Positions 10,652 to 22,230 of a stretch of 33,640 nucleotides of DNA are shown here, piece by piece (positions within the stretch are counted from its first letter, which is position 1; every line of letters begins with the position of its first letter). Both the position numbers and the translations under genes were made by a program. The DNA is taken from contig JAQWOB010000029.1 in the NCBI GenBank assembly GCA_029246085.1, positions 1 to 33,640 of the forward strand, read 5' to 3'. The DNA is from Gammaproteobacteria bacterium (lineage in GTDB: Bacteria; Pseudomonadota; Gammaproteobacteria; GCA-002705445; GCA-002716945). The notes under the pieces were generated by a model. That model had not been told where the DNA came from. It saw nothing but the letters and a program-made list of their open reading frames with translations, and searched no databases.

Positions 10652-11703
10652 TTAGCGATATATTTAAAAAAATAAAGGGTACTTTTTCAACAGATTTATC
10701 TATTGATTTAGGAACAGCAAATACTCTGATATATGTTAAGGGCCGCGGGATTGTGTTAGATGAACCTTCTGTTGTCGTTGTTAGAGATGAGCGCGGTGCA
10801 AATGGAAGGAAGATTGAGGCGGTTGGGTTAGAGGCAAAAAAAATGCTTGGTAGAACGCCAGTTGGATTACAGGCAATAAGACCAATGAAAGATGGTGTGA
10901 TTTCAGATTTTATGGTTTGTGAAAAAATGCTTCAACATTTTATTAGAAAAGTTCATGATAGTAAGTTATTTAGGCCAAGCCCTAGAGTGCTAGTTTGCGT
11001 ACCATGTGGTGCAACACAAGTTGAAAGAAGAGCTATAAAAGAATCAGCGTCTGGTGCAGGTGCAAGAATAGTACATTTAATAGATGAACCAATGGCTGCA
11101 GCTATAGGGGCTGGAATGCCTATAGATGAAGCTCGAGGATATATGGTCCTTGATATTGGCGGAGGAACATCTGAGGTAGCTACAATTTCACTAAATGGAA
11201 TAGTTTATGCGTCATCCACTAGGATTGGCGGTGATACATTTGATGATCAGATTATCGCATATGTAAGAAGGAACTATGGATGTGTTATAGGTTATCCGAC
11301 TGCAGAAAAAATAAAACATACTGTTGGATGCGCGTATCCTAGTAGTGACTTGCTTGAAATAGAAGTAAAAGGGACAAATTTATCTGCTGGGGTACCACAG
11401 TCATTTACTGTTAATAGTAATGAAATACTTGAGGCTCTTCAGGATTCACTCCAGGGTATTATTGGTGCAGTTAAAACTGCACTTGAGCAAACACCTCCCG
11501 AGTTAGGTGCTGATATACATGAGCGTGGAATGGTTCTAACTGGTGGTGGAGCACTTTTAAGAGACTTAGATAAACTCATTACAGAAGAAACAGGCATGTA
11601 TGTTATCGTGGCTGAAGACCCAATGAGTTGCGTAGCAAGGGGTGGCGGAAAAGTATTAGAAATTATTGACAAAGAAGGAATTGAATTTCTATCTGTTGAC
11701 TAA
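10648..11703 (+). CDS. mreB: rod shape-determining protein MreB
   Basis: [31 protein letters not shown]...[21 protein letters not shown]...[15 protein letters not shown]; overlaps gatB stop by 4 bp (ATGA). Confidence 0.98.
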   Translation: MISDIFKKIKGTFSTDLSIDLGTANTLIYVKGRGIVLDEPSVVVVRDERGANGRKIEAVGLEAKKMLGRTPVGLQAIRPMKDGVISDFMVCEKMLQHFIRKVHDSKLFRPSPRVLVCVPCGATQVERRAIKESASGAGARIVHLIDEPMAAAIGAGMPIDEARGYMVLDIGGGTSEVATISLNGIVYASSTRIGGDTFDDQIIAYVRRNYGCVIGYPTAEKIKHTVGCAYPSSDLLEIEVKGTNLSAGVPQSFTVNSNEILEALQDSLQGIIGAVKTALEQTPPELGADIHERGMVLTGGGALLRDLDKLITEETGMYVIVAEDPMSCVARGGGKVLEIIDKEGIEFLSVD

Positions 11704-11705
11704 TA

Positions 11706-12551
11706 ATGGAGCGATTTTATAAAAAAAGTACTGCAGACTTTTATACGTTAACATTTTTAGTTTTTTTATCGATTGGAACTATAATTTTAGATTATAAATA
11801 TAATCAAATTACATATATTCGATCTGTGATCAATGATTTAGTTGTTTACCCTATCGACAAATTATCAAGCTTACCTAGATCATTTATAAATAATTTAATT
11901 AAAGAAGCAAGTGATATAAAAAGCTTAGAAATTCAATTAGAAAATTTAGAAAAAGAGAATATATATTTAAAAATAAAATTACAGGAGTTAAATTCCTTAA
12001 GAGATGAAAATACGAGATTGAGAAAAATTTCTAAAGCATCAAATATAACATCTAAAAAACAAACTATAGTTAAAGTTATTAGTAATACCGCAAGTCCAAA
12101 TAAAAGAGTCGTCTCCATTGATAAAGGTGAAAAATATGGTGTTTATATAGGTCAAAATGTTATTGGCGTTAATGGTTTAGTTGGCCAAGTAATAGAAACA
12201 GCATTTGTTTCATCAAAAGTTATTCTTATAACTGAACCTACTCATAATACTCCAGCAGTTATTGACAGGACTGGTACCAATATTTTAGTTACCGGTCATG
12301 CAAATGATGAAAAACTAGTTGTGCCATATGCAGAAATCGGAATAGATATCATGATTGGCGATGTTATCTCTACATCTGGTCTCGCAAATAGGTTTAAAGC
12401 TAAAATACCAATCGGAACAGTTACTAAAAAAACTAGCAACCGAGACAAAGATTTTAGTGAAATTGAAATCAAGCCTTTTGAGAAAGTTGGGCGAATGTCA
12501 GAATTAATACTAATTTGGGACTATAAACCAAAGGACAAGGATGATGAATAA
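11706..12551 (+). CDS. mreC: rod shape-determining protein MreC
   Basis: N-terminal TM, coiled coil (LEIQLENLEKENIYLKIKLQELNSLRDENTRLR), then VISNTASPNKRVVSIDKGEKYGVYIGQNVIGVNGLVGQVIE; downstream of mreB. Confidence 0.95.
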   Translation: MERFYKKSTADFYTLTFLVFLSIGTIILDYKYNQITYIRSVINDLVVYPIDKLSSLPRSFINNLIKEASDIKSLEIQLENLEKENIYLKIKLQELNSLRDENTRLRKISKASNITSKKQTIVKVISNTASPNKRVVSIDKGEKYGVYIGQNVIGVNGLVGQVIETAFVSSKVILITEPTHNTPAVIDRTGTNILVTGHANDEKLVVPYAEIGIDIMIGDVISTSGLANRFKAKIPIGTVTKKTSNRDKDFSEIEIKPFEKVGRMSELILIWDYKPKDKDDE

Positions 12552-13011
12552 TTTTATAATCATAACACTGTCATTGCTCCTATCGATTGTATTAACCATC
12601 ACAACATTTCCGCTTGGCTACTTTGCTCCTGACTGGATACATTTATTTCTTATATATTGGATATTAGCCACCCCGGGATCAATTGGGTTATTTACTGCAT
12701 GGGTAATTGGGCTTCTAGTAGATGTAGTTCTGGGTTCCACATTAGGGGTTAACGCATTAGTATACAGTTTGATTGCCTACCTAATCTTTAAATCTTATAT
12801 GGCAATACGTTATCTAACTGTTTTACAGCAAGGAATTCTTATTCTCTTACTCTTGCTTGTTAAAGCTACTCTAATTTTGTGGATTGATGGCATGATTGAT
12901 ACCTCTAACTATAATGTTTCATTATATTGGACACCCTTGGTTAGTGCATTAGCCTGGCCTTTAGTTTACTATTTTTTAAGGAACCTTAGAAGAAAGTATA
13001 ATGTTACTTAA
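12541..13011 (+). CDS. mreD: rod shape-determining protein MreD
   Basis: About 156 aa multi-TM protein, PDWIHLFLIYWILATPGSIGLFTAWVIGLLVDVVLGSTLGVNAL; overlaps mreC. Second ATG at 12544 also possible. Confidence 0.92.
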   Translation: MMNNFIIITLSLLLSIVLTITTFPLGYFAPDWIHLFLIYWILATPGSIGLFTAWVIGLLVDVVLGSTLGVNALVYSLIAYLIFKSYMAIRYLTVLQQGILILLLLLVKATLILWIDGMIDTSNYNVSLYWTPLVSALAWPLVYYFLRNLRRKYNVT

Positions 13012-13724
13012 TGAATATATTTTCTAATCTACGCAATAAAGAGTTATCTGATTTTTTAGATAAAACTCTCAATAATTATTATGATAAAGTCATAACTAAA
13101 AATCTTTCTATAAATCTTAGCAAAGATAGTATTGAACTCATTAATGCGAACTATAAAAAGGCTGTTTCTATTTCAGTAGATTTTCTTGGTAAAGAAATAA
13201 ATAGTAAAATAAAATCAAGACTTTCTGGAAAAAAAGATATATTTGGCAAATTATTTCCAATAAAAAATTCTACTTTATTAGATTGCACTGCTGGATATGG
13301 AAGGGATAGTTATGTTTTAAGGTCAATGGGCTTTAATGTCACAATGATAGAGAATAGTCCTGTCATGTCATTATTGTTAAATGATGCATTGAAGAAGCTA
13401 AAGTTATTAAACTTTAATATGTATCATGGAAATTCTTATGACTATCTGAACCACTCTGAAAAATATTATGACTATATTTATATAGATTTCATGTTTAATA
13501 AACTTAAAAAAAATTCTCTATCATCTAAAAATGATGAAACTTTAAAGCTAATATCATTTCAGGAGAATGATAAAAATAACCTTATTAGGCTTGCTATAAA
13601 AAAATCAAATCACCGGGTAGTAGTCAAAGAACCTAAGAATTCACTAAGCAATATACTAAAACCAGAATATACTATAAAAACAAAACTTTTAAATTTTAAT
13701 ATATATAAAGGTAATAATGGATAA
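13011..13724 (+). CDS. rsmJ: RsmJ-like 16S rRNA (guanine1516-N2) methyltransferase, diverged
   Basis: LLDCTAGYGRDSYVLRSMGFNVTMIENSPVMSLLLNDALKKL resembles the RsmJ SAM-binding region (DxTAGxGRDxxVLxxxGxxVTxxERxP). C-terminal HRVVVKEPK resembles RVVVKRP. The DPMFP-like motif is diverged (YIDFMFN). Confidence 0.75.
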   Translation: MNIFSNLRNKELSDFLDKTLNNYYDKVITKNLSINLSKDSIELINANYKKAVSISVDFLGKEINSKIKSRLSGKKDIFGKLFPIKNSTLLDCTAGYGRDSYVLRSMGFNVTMIENSPVMSLLLNDALKKLKLLNFNMYHGNSYDYLNHSEKYYDYIYIDFMFNKLKKNSLSSKNDETLKLISFQENDKNNLIRLAIKKSNHRVVVKEPKNSLSNILKPEYTIKTKLLNFNIYKGNNG

Positions 13725-14190
13725 ACTTAATAATATAATGCAACGTATATGCTTAGAAAATAAAAATAAACATATTGTTTTATATGAAAAACCTAATAGT
13801 TATATATATGAATCTTTGAAATTTTTAAACATAGCTTGCCAATATTTACCTCAATTAGAAGAGCTAGTGAAGCTTGACTCTGGTAATGTATTATTATTAT
13901 TATCGATTGATGAGAATACGATTAGCTCTAATGATGTCTATAGAAAAGTTGGAAGCATAATATTAAAATATCCAGATAATTTTATTATAATTAATAAAAT
14001 AAATAAGGTAGAATATTTAGACAATCCATTACATAAATCTCTAATGTCATTGGGTTTCAAATTAAGTCCACAAATTACTCACGGTGATATCTTTTTTCTC
14101 TTTTATACTTATAATATAGGTAATTATAAAAATTCACCGGACTGGTTAAATAGCGAAAATTGGGCAAACCCGGAATTATGGGAGAAATAA
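13717..14190 (+). CDS. hypothetical protein with conserved-looking Trp-rich C-terminus (possibly DUF6231-like; not verifiable here)
   Basis: 157-aa ORF overlapping the rsmJ-like stop by 8 bp; ends ...SPDWLNSENWANPELWEK. Same strand and tightly packed within the operon. Confidence 0.6.
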   Translation: MDKLNNIMQRICLENKNKHIVLYEKPNSYIYESLKFLNIACQYLPQLEELVKLDSGNVLLLLSIDENTISSNDVYRKVGSIILKYPDNFIIINKINKVEYLDNPLHKSLMSLGFKLSPQITHGDIFFLFYTYNIGNYKNSPDWLNSENWANPELWEK

Positions 14191-14192
14191 AT

Positions 14193-14426
14193 ATGGAAGA
14201 TTTAATAAAAAAAATACTTAATGATCAAATCAAGGATTCTTTGGTTACAGTAGAAGGCGGGGAGTCTAAATATACAGTTCAAGTTATTAGCGATATATTT
14301 AAAGATAAAACTATAATTGATAGACATAAAATTATATATGCAGCTTTAGATAGTTATATTAAATCAGGTGAGATACATGCATTAACCATCAAATCGTTGA
14401 CAATTGATGAGAGCAATAAAGTCTAA
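14193..14426 (+). CDS. BolA family protein (IbaG-like)
   Basis: MEDLIKKILNDQIKDSLVTVEGGESKYTVQVISDIFKDKTIIDRHKIIYAALDSYIKSGEIHALTIKSLTIDE: BolA fold with V-x-VEG and EIHALTIK, closest in pattern to IbaG/YrbA. Start is the internal ATG at 14193, not 14160. Confidence 0.85.
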   Translation: MEDLIKKILNDQIKDSLVTVEGGESKYTVQVISDIFKDKTIIDRHKIIYAALDSYIKSGEIHALTIKSLTIDESNKV

Positions 14427-15495
14427 TCAAAAACTTTTTAATAAAGCAAAAATTATTCATATAGATATGGATTGTTTCTATGCCTCAGTTGAAATCAAAG
14501 AACGACCTGAGTTAAAATTTAAACCAGTTGCAGTTGCGGGTAGCTCTGAAAATAGAGGTGTTGTCACCACATGCAACTATATAGCTAGAAAATTTGGTAT
14601 ACGCTCCGCAATGCCTTCTGTGACTGCAAAAAAACTATGCCCTCAGATAACTTTTTTACCTATAAATATGGAAAAATATAGAGCTATCTCTAGGGAAACA
14701 CATAAAATTTATAAATGTTACACAAAAATTATTGAACCAATATCGCTTGATGAGGCCTATTTAGATGTTACTAACTCTGAATATTGTCAAGGTGATCCAG
14801 AAGAAATGGCACGCCAAATAAGAAAAAAAATTTTTGAAGACTTAGGAATTACTGCTTCAGCCGGAATTGCTTCTAATAAATTTTTAGCAAAAATTGCTAG
14901 TGATTGGAATAAGCCTGATGGACAATTTTCTATCCCCGATAAAGATATTAAAAGCTTTATATTAAAAGTAGCTGTTAGGAAAATATATGGGGTAGGAGAA
15001 AAAACTGAAATATTATTAAATAAACATGGAATTCAGACATGTAGTGATTTACAAAAATTAAGCAAAGAAAGACTTATAGAGTTACTAGGAAAATATGGCT
15101 GCACATTATATTCATTGTCAAGAGGTATAGATGACAGGTTAGTTGAAGACAACAAAATTAGTAAAAGTTTAAGTATAGAAGATACTTATATAAAAGATTT
15201 AACCAGCTATGATCAGGCTGCTAATGAGTTAAATAAATTATATTTAGAGTTTAAAAAAAGATTTGGTAAAGAAAAATATAAAAATAGACTGATTAAATCA
15301 TGTTTCATCAAGGTAAAATTTAACGATTTTAAATTAATCACTATGCAGATATCAAGTCAAAAAACTGACTATCTTATTTATTTAAATCTTCTGAAAAAAA
15401 ATCTTTTAACTAATAAGAAGCCAATACGACTTTTAGGTATAGGGGTACAGTTTGATAATCGCCCACTAAATCAACTAAATCTTGATATCTCATAA
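14407..15495 (+). CDS. dinB: DNA polymerase IV (Y-family)
   Basis: IIHIDMDCFYASVEIKERPELKFKPVAVAG...RGVVTTCNYIARKFGIRSAMP...PISLDEAYLDVT...SAGIASNKFLAKIASDWNKPDGQ. ATG at 14407 preferred over TTG at 14404. Confidence 0.96.
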   Translation: MRAIKSNQKLFNKAKIIHIDMDCFYASVEIKERPELKFKPVAVAGSSENRGVVTTCNYIARKFGIRSAMPSVTAKKLCPQITFLPINMEKYRAISRETHKIYKCYTKIIEPISLDEAYLDVTNSEYCQGDPEEMARQIRKKIFEDLGITASAGIASNKFLAKIASDWNKPDGQFSIPDKDIKSFILKVAVRKIYGVGEKTEILLNKHGIQTCSDLQKLSKERLIELLGKYGCTLYSLSRGIDDRLVEDNKISKSLSIEDTYIKDLTSYDQAANELNKLYLEFKKRFGKEKYKNRLIKSCFIKVKFNDFKLITMQISSQKTDYLIYLNLLKKNLLTNKKPIRLLGIGVQFDNRPLNQLNLDIS

Positions 15496-15558
15496 ATTAT
15501 ACTAGTAATGATGTTAATTTTTTCTTATGATGGTTGAATACCGAATTTTGGGGGACAT

Positions 15559-16854
15559 ATGAAATTTGAAACGATTGCAATCCACGGAGGGTACTCTCCG
15601 GAAGCTACAACAAACGCAGTAGCTGTACCTATATATCAAACAGCATCTTACTCATTTAGAGACTCACAACATGGAGCTGACTTATTTGATCTCAAGGAAG
15701 CTGGGAATATTTATACCAGGATAATGAATCCTACCTCTGATGTTCTTGAAAAACGTGTGGCAGCAATGGAAGGTGGAATAGGAGCTCTAGCTCTAGCATC
15801 TGGTTCTGCTGCAACAACATATGCAATTATGACAATCTGTGAAGCGGGAGATAATATCGTTAGTACAAGTACTTTATATGGTGGCACATATACTTTATTT
15901 GCTCATCAGTTACCTCGTTTTGGAGTAGATGTTAGATTTGGAGCACATGATAAAATTGCTGATATGGAAAAATTAATTGATTCGAAAACAAAAGCTATAT
16001 TTTGTGAATCAATAGGTAATCCGGCCGCAAATGTTGTAGATGTTCCAAAGATGGCCAAAATGGCTCATAAGCATGGCATACCATTAATTGTAGATAATAC
16101 TGTTCCTTCTCCATATCTATTTAGACCTATCGAGCATGGTGCAGACATTGTTGTTCATTCTCTTACAAAATATATGGGTGGACATGGTACAACAATAGGT
16201 GGAATTATAGTTGATTCAGGAAAGTTTCCTTGGGCTAAACATAAAAAAAGATTCAGCAGATTAAATACACCAGACCCGTCTTATCATGGTGTAGTGTATA
16301 CAGAAGCACTAGGAGATGCAGCTTTTATAGGAGCCGCCAGAGTAGTTCCATTAAGAAATATGGGGGCATGTATATCACCATTTAATAGTTTTTTAATATT
16401 GCAAGGCATTGAAAGCTTAGCAGTAAGAATGGACAGACACTGTGAGAATGCAGTAAAAGTTGCAAATTTTTTAATGAAACATTCTAATGTTACCTGGGTA
16501 AATTACCCTGGTATCGCAAGTAGTTCTGACTATCAACTAGTTAAAAAGCTAATGGGTGGAAAAGCATCAAGTGTTTTAAGTTTCGGAATTAAAGGTGGAA
16601 AAAGTAATGGATCTAAATTTATAGATAATCTAGATCTTATTGTTAGGTTGGTAAATATTGGTGACGCTAAATCTTTAGCATGTCATCCTGCATCTACTAC
16701 ACATAGACAATTATCACCTAAAGAACTTAAAGAAGCTGGAGTGCCTGAAGACTTAGTGAGATTATCTATCGGTATAGAAAATGCTGAAGATATTATCAAT
16801 GATATTAGTCAAGCTCTTGATGGTGTGTTTGGAAAAACTAAAAAGAAAAAGTAA
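15559..16854 (+). CDS. metY: O-acetylhomoserine aminocarboxypropyltransferase / sulfhydrylase (PLP-dependent)
   Basis: ETIAIHGGYSPEATTNAVAVPIYQTASYSFRDSQHGADLFDLKEAGNIYTRIMNPTSDVLEKRVAAMEGG...PLP lysine motif VVHSLTKYMGGHGTTIGG; length and sequence typical of MetY. Confidence 0.94.
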   Translation: MKFETIAIHGGYSPEATTNAVAVPIYQTASYSFRDSQHGADLFDLKEAGNIYTRIMNPTSDVLEKRVAAMEGGIGALALASGSAATTYAIMTICEAGDNIVSTSTLYGGTYTLFAHQLPRFGVDVRFGAHDKIADMEKLIDSKTKAIFCESIGNPAANVVDVPKMAKMAHKHGIPLIVDNTVPSPYLFRPIEHGADIVVHSLTKYMGGHGTTIGGIIVDSGKFPWAKHKKRFSRLNTPDPSYHGVVYTEALGDAAFIGAARVVPLRNMGACISPFNSFLILQGIESLAVRMDRHCENAVKVANFLMKHSNVTWVNYPGIASSSDYQLVKKLMGGKASSVLSFGIKGGKSNGSKFIDNLDLIVRLVNIGDAKSLACHPASTTHRQLSPKELKEAGVPEDLVRLSIGIENAEDIINDISQALDGVFGKTKKKK

Positions 16855-16859
16855 TTTAT

Positions 16860-18668
<1,809 letters not shown>

Positions 18669-18721
18669 TTAATTACTTAGCTTTTGACTTATAATGTAAC
18701 AATACTAAACTTACCAATGAA

Positions 18722-19369
18722 ATGAAAGTAGATAATACCGATACAATAAATATGGTAGAAAATCATATCAGGTCTCTGAATGTTATTGATAATAATGTCT
18801 TGAATATTCTTAAATTAATACCTAGAAAGCTATTTACTCCTGAGGCCTATGCAAATTTTTCTCATGTAGACATAAATATTCCTATTGGTAATAGCCAACA
18901 TATGCTAATGCCATCCATTGAGGCAAAAATGCTGCAAGCGTTAAATATTCAACTGAATGAAAATATTCTTGTAGTAGGTTCTGGTACAGGATATCTATCT
19001 TCATGTGTTTCATTGCTGGGAAATAAAGTTCATTCAATTGATATAGATGATAATTTAGTAAAAATATCTAAAAAAAATTCAAATCAAGATTTTTTAAAAG
19101 GAAATATTCTATATGAAAATCTAGATTTAATCAGAAATCTTTCGATTATTAAAAAATATAATATAGTCATCCTTACTAGTAGCATTGATGATTTAAGCCT
19201 CATAACGGATCATATGAATAACCAGTCTCGTGCGTTTATATTTTTCGGTGAGAAGATAGCCCCAGTAAAAACAGGGTTCTTAATTAAAAAACTAAAAACA
19301 TCTGGTTTGTCTAAAGAATATATAGCTGAAACTGATGTTAGCCATCTTATTGTAGAAAAAAATGATTGA
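18722..19369 (+). CDS. protein-L-isoaspartate O-methyltransferase-like protein (probably not a canonical PCMT)
   Basis: PCMT-like N-terminus VLNILKLIPRKLFTPEAYANFSHVDINIPIGNSQHMLMPSIEAKMLQAL and SAM motif ILVVGSGTGYLSSCVSLLG; the GQTIS active-site motif is replaced by SQHML. Confidence 0.82.
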   Translation: MKVDNTDTINMVENHIRSLNVIDNNVLNILKLIPRKLFTPEAYANFSHVDINIPIGNSQHMLMPSIEAKMLQALNIQLNENILVVGSGTGYLSSCVSLLGNKVHSIDIDDNLVKISKKNSNQDFLKGNILYENLDLIRNLSIIKKYNIVILTSSIDDLSLITDHMNNQSRAFIFFGEKIAPVKTGFLIKKLKTSGLSKEYIAETDVSHLIVEKND

Positions 19370-19685
19370 AAAAAGTGTATTAGAAATTAGTGAAATATTA
19401 AATGATAGCAGTATTATTCCTGTCATTCTTGATGTGAGGGAAAAATGGGAATATGATATATGTCATATAGAAAACTCAGTTCATATTCCGATGGGTCAAA
19501 TTACTGAAAGGAAAGATGATTTGAATAATAATGATATGATTATAGTAGTTTGCCACCACGGTATCAGAAGTCGAATGGTTGCTAAATATTTAGATGCTAA
19601 TGGGTTTACAAATGTAATTAATTTAAGCGGAGGCGTTGATGCTTGGTCAAATGAAGTTGACCCGTCTATGACCAAATATGTTTAG
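19362..19685 (+). CDS. rhodanese-like domain protein
   Basis: PVILDVREKWEYDICHIENSVHIPMGQI...MIIVVCHHGIRSRMVAKYLDANGFTNVINLSGGVDAWSNEVDPSM; active-site loop CHHGIRS. Confidence 0.92.
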   Translation: MIEKSVLEISEILNDSSIIPVILDVREKWEYDICHIENSVHIPMGQITERKDDLNNNDMIIVVCHHGIRSRMVAKYLDANGFTNVINLSGGVDAWSNEVDPSMTKYV

Positions 19686-20988
19686 TTTTAGATTTTTCAT
19701 AATAATGTTAACAATTACATTATCGCCTATTACGCACTCAGCAGATATCCTTGATATATATAATAGAGCTCTAAAGTTTAATAATGATTTAAAGATTGTT
19801 ACTAATAATAATGAAATTTCAAAAGAAAAGTATAACCAAACATCAGCATCTTTATTTCCTGATATTGGAATCAGTGCAAGCACACAGGAAATTAATACTA
19901 ATAAATATGATGGTTCTGGGACAATTGGAGACTATGCGAGCGAAACTGCGACACTGCAAATAACTCAGCCACTTTTACGCATTTATTTTTTTGATGAACT
20001 TAACAAAGCTGAAGCGAATATAAACAGATCTCAAATCGAGATATCAAGTTATAAAAAAGATTTGATTATAAAATCTGCTGAGCTATATTTCTCATTAATT
20101 AATTCTAATAATAAATATCAGTCTGAGTTAATAAAAAATGAAGTTATGTTGTTAAAATATAATAATGCAAAAAAGTTATTCTCAAATGGATACATCACGG
20201 ACATTGAACTGAACAAGCATGAGAATAATTTTAATATTGCCAATATAGAACTAGATGTATCTTTGAATGAATTAGAGTTAGTTAAACAAGATATCTATAT
20301 CTTTACTGGTAGAAAAGCTCTAGATATACATAACCTAAATACTGTAGCTGATATACCATTTACAAATTATGAGGCGGAGTCACTGATATCTAAAGCAGTT
20401 ACATCATTTGATAGTATAAAACTAGCTCTCCTAGATGTTGATATTTCTAAACATGAGATGAAATCTAATAGATCGCAGCATTATCCAACTGTTGATTTAA
20501 TAGCAACGTATGATTATTCGGATACAAGCAGTGGATCAAGACTAGGCAGAACGACAAGAGAATCAAACACAATAGGATTAACGGTAAACTTTCCAATCTA
20601 TCAAGGTGGTTTTCAAAGTTCAAAAGTCGAAGAATCTCGGTATAAATATGAAAATGCTAAAGTAAGTTTAGATCAACTAAGAAGAACTATTAAAAGAGAT
20701 ATAATTGATAAAGTAAACAATCATAATTTACTAAAGAAACTTATAATTGCTAATAAAAATAGATATGAGTCTACTAATCTTGATTTTATAACTACTCGAA
20801 ATGGCTTGCAATCAGGACTATATACTAATGTTGAATTAAAGGATTCTGAATACAAACTTACTATTGCTAAACATGAACTAATATCAAATACCCTAAAATA
20901 TCTTTTAATGGATCTTAAATTAAAAAAATATTCATCAGAATTAAGTGTTGAAAGTATTAAAAATATTAACCAGATTCTGATTTGGTAA
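19678..20988 (+). CDS. tolC: TolC family outer membrane efflux protein
   Basis: Signal peptide (...LTITLSPITHSA|DILDIYNRALKFNNDLKI), then two repeated outer membrane efflux domains (PDIGISASTQEINT...TLQITQPLLR; YPTVDLIATYDYSD...TVNFPIYQGG). Confidence 0.92.
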   Translation: MFSFRFFIIMLTITLSPITHSADILDIYNRALKFNNDLKIVTNNNEISKEKYNQTSASLFPDIGISASTQEINTNKYDGSGTIGDYASETATLQITQPLLRIYFFDELNKAEANINRSQIEISSYKKDLIIKSAELYFSLINSNNKYQSELIKNEVMLLKYNNAKKLFSNGYITDIELNKHENNFNIANIELDVSLNELELVKQDIYIFTGRKALDIHNLNTVADIPFTNYEAESLISKAVTSFDSIKLALLDVDISKHEMKSNRSQHYPTVDLIATYDYSDTSSGSRLGRTTRESNTIGLTVNFPIYQGGFQSSKVEESRYKYENAKVSLDQLRRTIKRDIIDKVNNHNLLKKLIIANKNRYESTNLDFITTRNGLQSGLYTNVELKDSEYKLTIAKHELISNTLKYLLMDLKLKKYSSELSVESIKNINQILIW

Positions 20989-21000
20989 GTCTATAACTGA

Positions 21001-22230
21001 ATGTATAAATATAATTTATTTTTATATCTACTAACTCCTTACTTAATATTAAAAGTTATATTTAATGCTATTAGAAGGAAAAGTGGTATTACCTTTATTC
21101 TGCAAAGGCTTGGTCTTATGAGGCCAAAATTAAATAGGGAGACAATATGGATTCATGCATCGTCTATCGGTGAAACTAAAATTGCATTATCATTACATGC
21201 AAAACTTATACTTACTTACCCTGAAGCATTATTTTTCATAACCACCACAACATCCTCTTCGAAATCTTTAATTATAGAATCTGAAAAATTAAAACATTAT
21301 TACTTACCACTAGATTGGCAGATAACTATTAAAAAGTTTATTACCTTAATTAAACCCAAGATCTGTATAATAGTTGAAACAGAAATATGGCCTAATTTAA
21401 TCAATATATGCAAAAATAATAAAATTCCAATTACGATTATTAATGGTCGTCTCTCAAATAAGACTCTGCAGACTAATAAGTTAATAAAAAATATATATCA
21501 GTTAGCGCTTCCAAAAATTAATCTAATAATGTGCAAATCAGAATTAGAAAAAGAAAATTTTATAAATCTTGGTGGATCTAATCTAAATATAGAAGTTACT
21601 GGTAATATAAAATTTTCGCAATATAGTGCTGTTGCTGCTAAAGATAATATAATAAATAAAAAATATGTTTTAGCTGTATCTACTCAGCCAGATGAAGAAA
21701 GACAAATTATCGTAGAATGGCTAAAAACTCATGAAAAAAAAGTACTCCTTGTTATAGCCCCTAGACATCCGGAAAGGCTGGGGGATATTTTATCTGACCT
21801 ACCACTAGATAGAGTAGAGATTGCCATTAGAAGTAAAAATGAAAGAATTAGAAATTCTACACAAATTTATATAGCTGATACAGTTGGCGAGATAGAAAAT
21901 TTAATGGAACATTGCGAATTTGTTTTTGTAGGAGGATCATTGGTTGAGCATGGAGGGCATAATTTTCTTGAAGCAGCTGCATATGGAAAAAGTATTATTG
22001 TCGGACCATATATGAATAATTTCAGAGCTGAAACAGAGGAATTTTGTAAGAAAAAGGCAATGCTTATGGTCAAGAATTCAGATAGCTTAAAATATGTATT
22101 TGAAAAGTTACTAAGGTCTAAAAAAACAAGAGAACTGCTTGGCGAAAATGCTAAAAAAATTATGAAATCAAAAAAAGATATAATTGATAATTATTGTAAA
22201 TCTATTCAGGCATTAATTGTTGAAAAATAA
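21001..22230 (+). CDS. waaA: 3-deoxy-D-manno-octulosonic acid (Kdo) transferase
   Basis: WIHASSIGETKIALSLHAKL...LPLDWQITIKKFITLIKPKICIIVETEIWPNLI...SNKTLQ...APRHPERLGDIL...FVGGSLVEHGGHNFLEAAAYGKSIIVGPYMNNF. Confidence 0.96.
   Translation: MYKYNLFLYLLTPYLILKVIFNAIRRKSGITFILQRLGLMRPKLNRETIWIHASSIGETKIALSLHAKLILTYPEALFFITTTTSSSKSLIIESEKLKHYYLPLDWQITIKKFITLIKPKICIIVETEIWPNLINICKNNKIPITIINGRLSNKTLQTNKLIKNIYQLALPKINLIMCKSELEKENFINLGGSNLNIEVTGNIKFSQYSAVAAKDNIINKKYVLAVSTQPDEERQIIVEWLKTHEKKVLLVIAPRHPERLGDILSDLPLDRVEIAIRSKNERIRNSTQIYIADTVGEIENLMEHCEFVFVGGSLVEHGGHNFLEAAAYGKSIIVGPYMNNFRAETEEFCKKKAMLMVKNSDSLKYVFEKLLRSKKTRELLGENAKKIMKSKKDIIDNYCKSIQALIVEK

Noticed and set aside
15496-15558. Possible SAM riboswitch upstream of metY
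   Set aside because: Only 63 bp of intergenic sequence and no recognisable SAM-I/SAM-II core.
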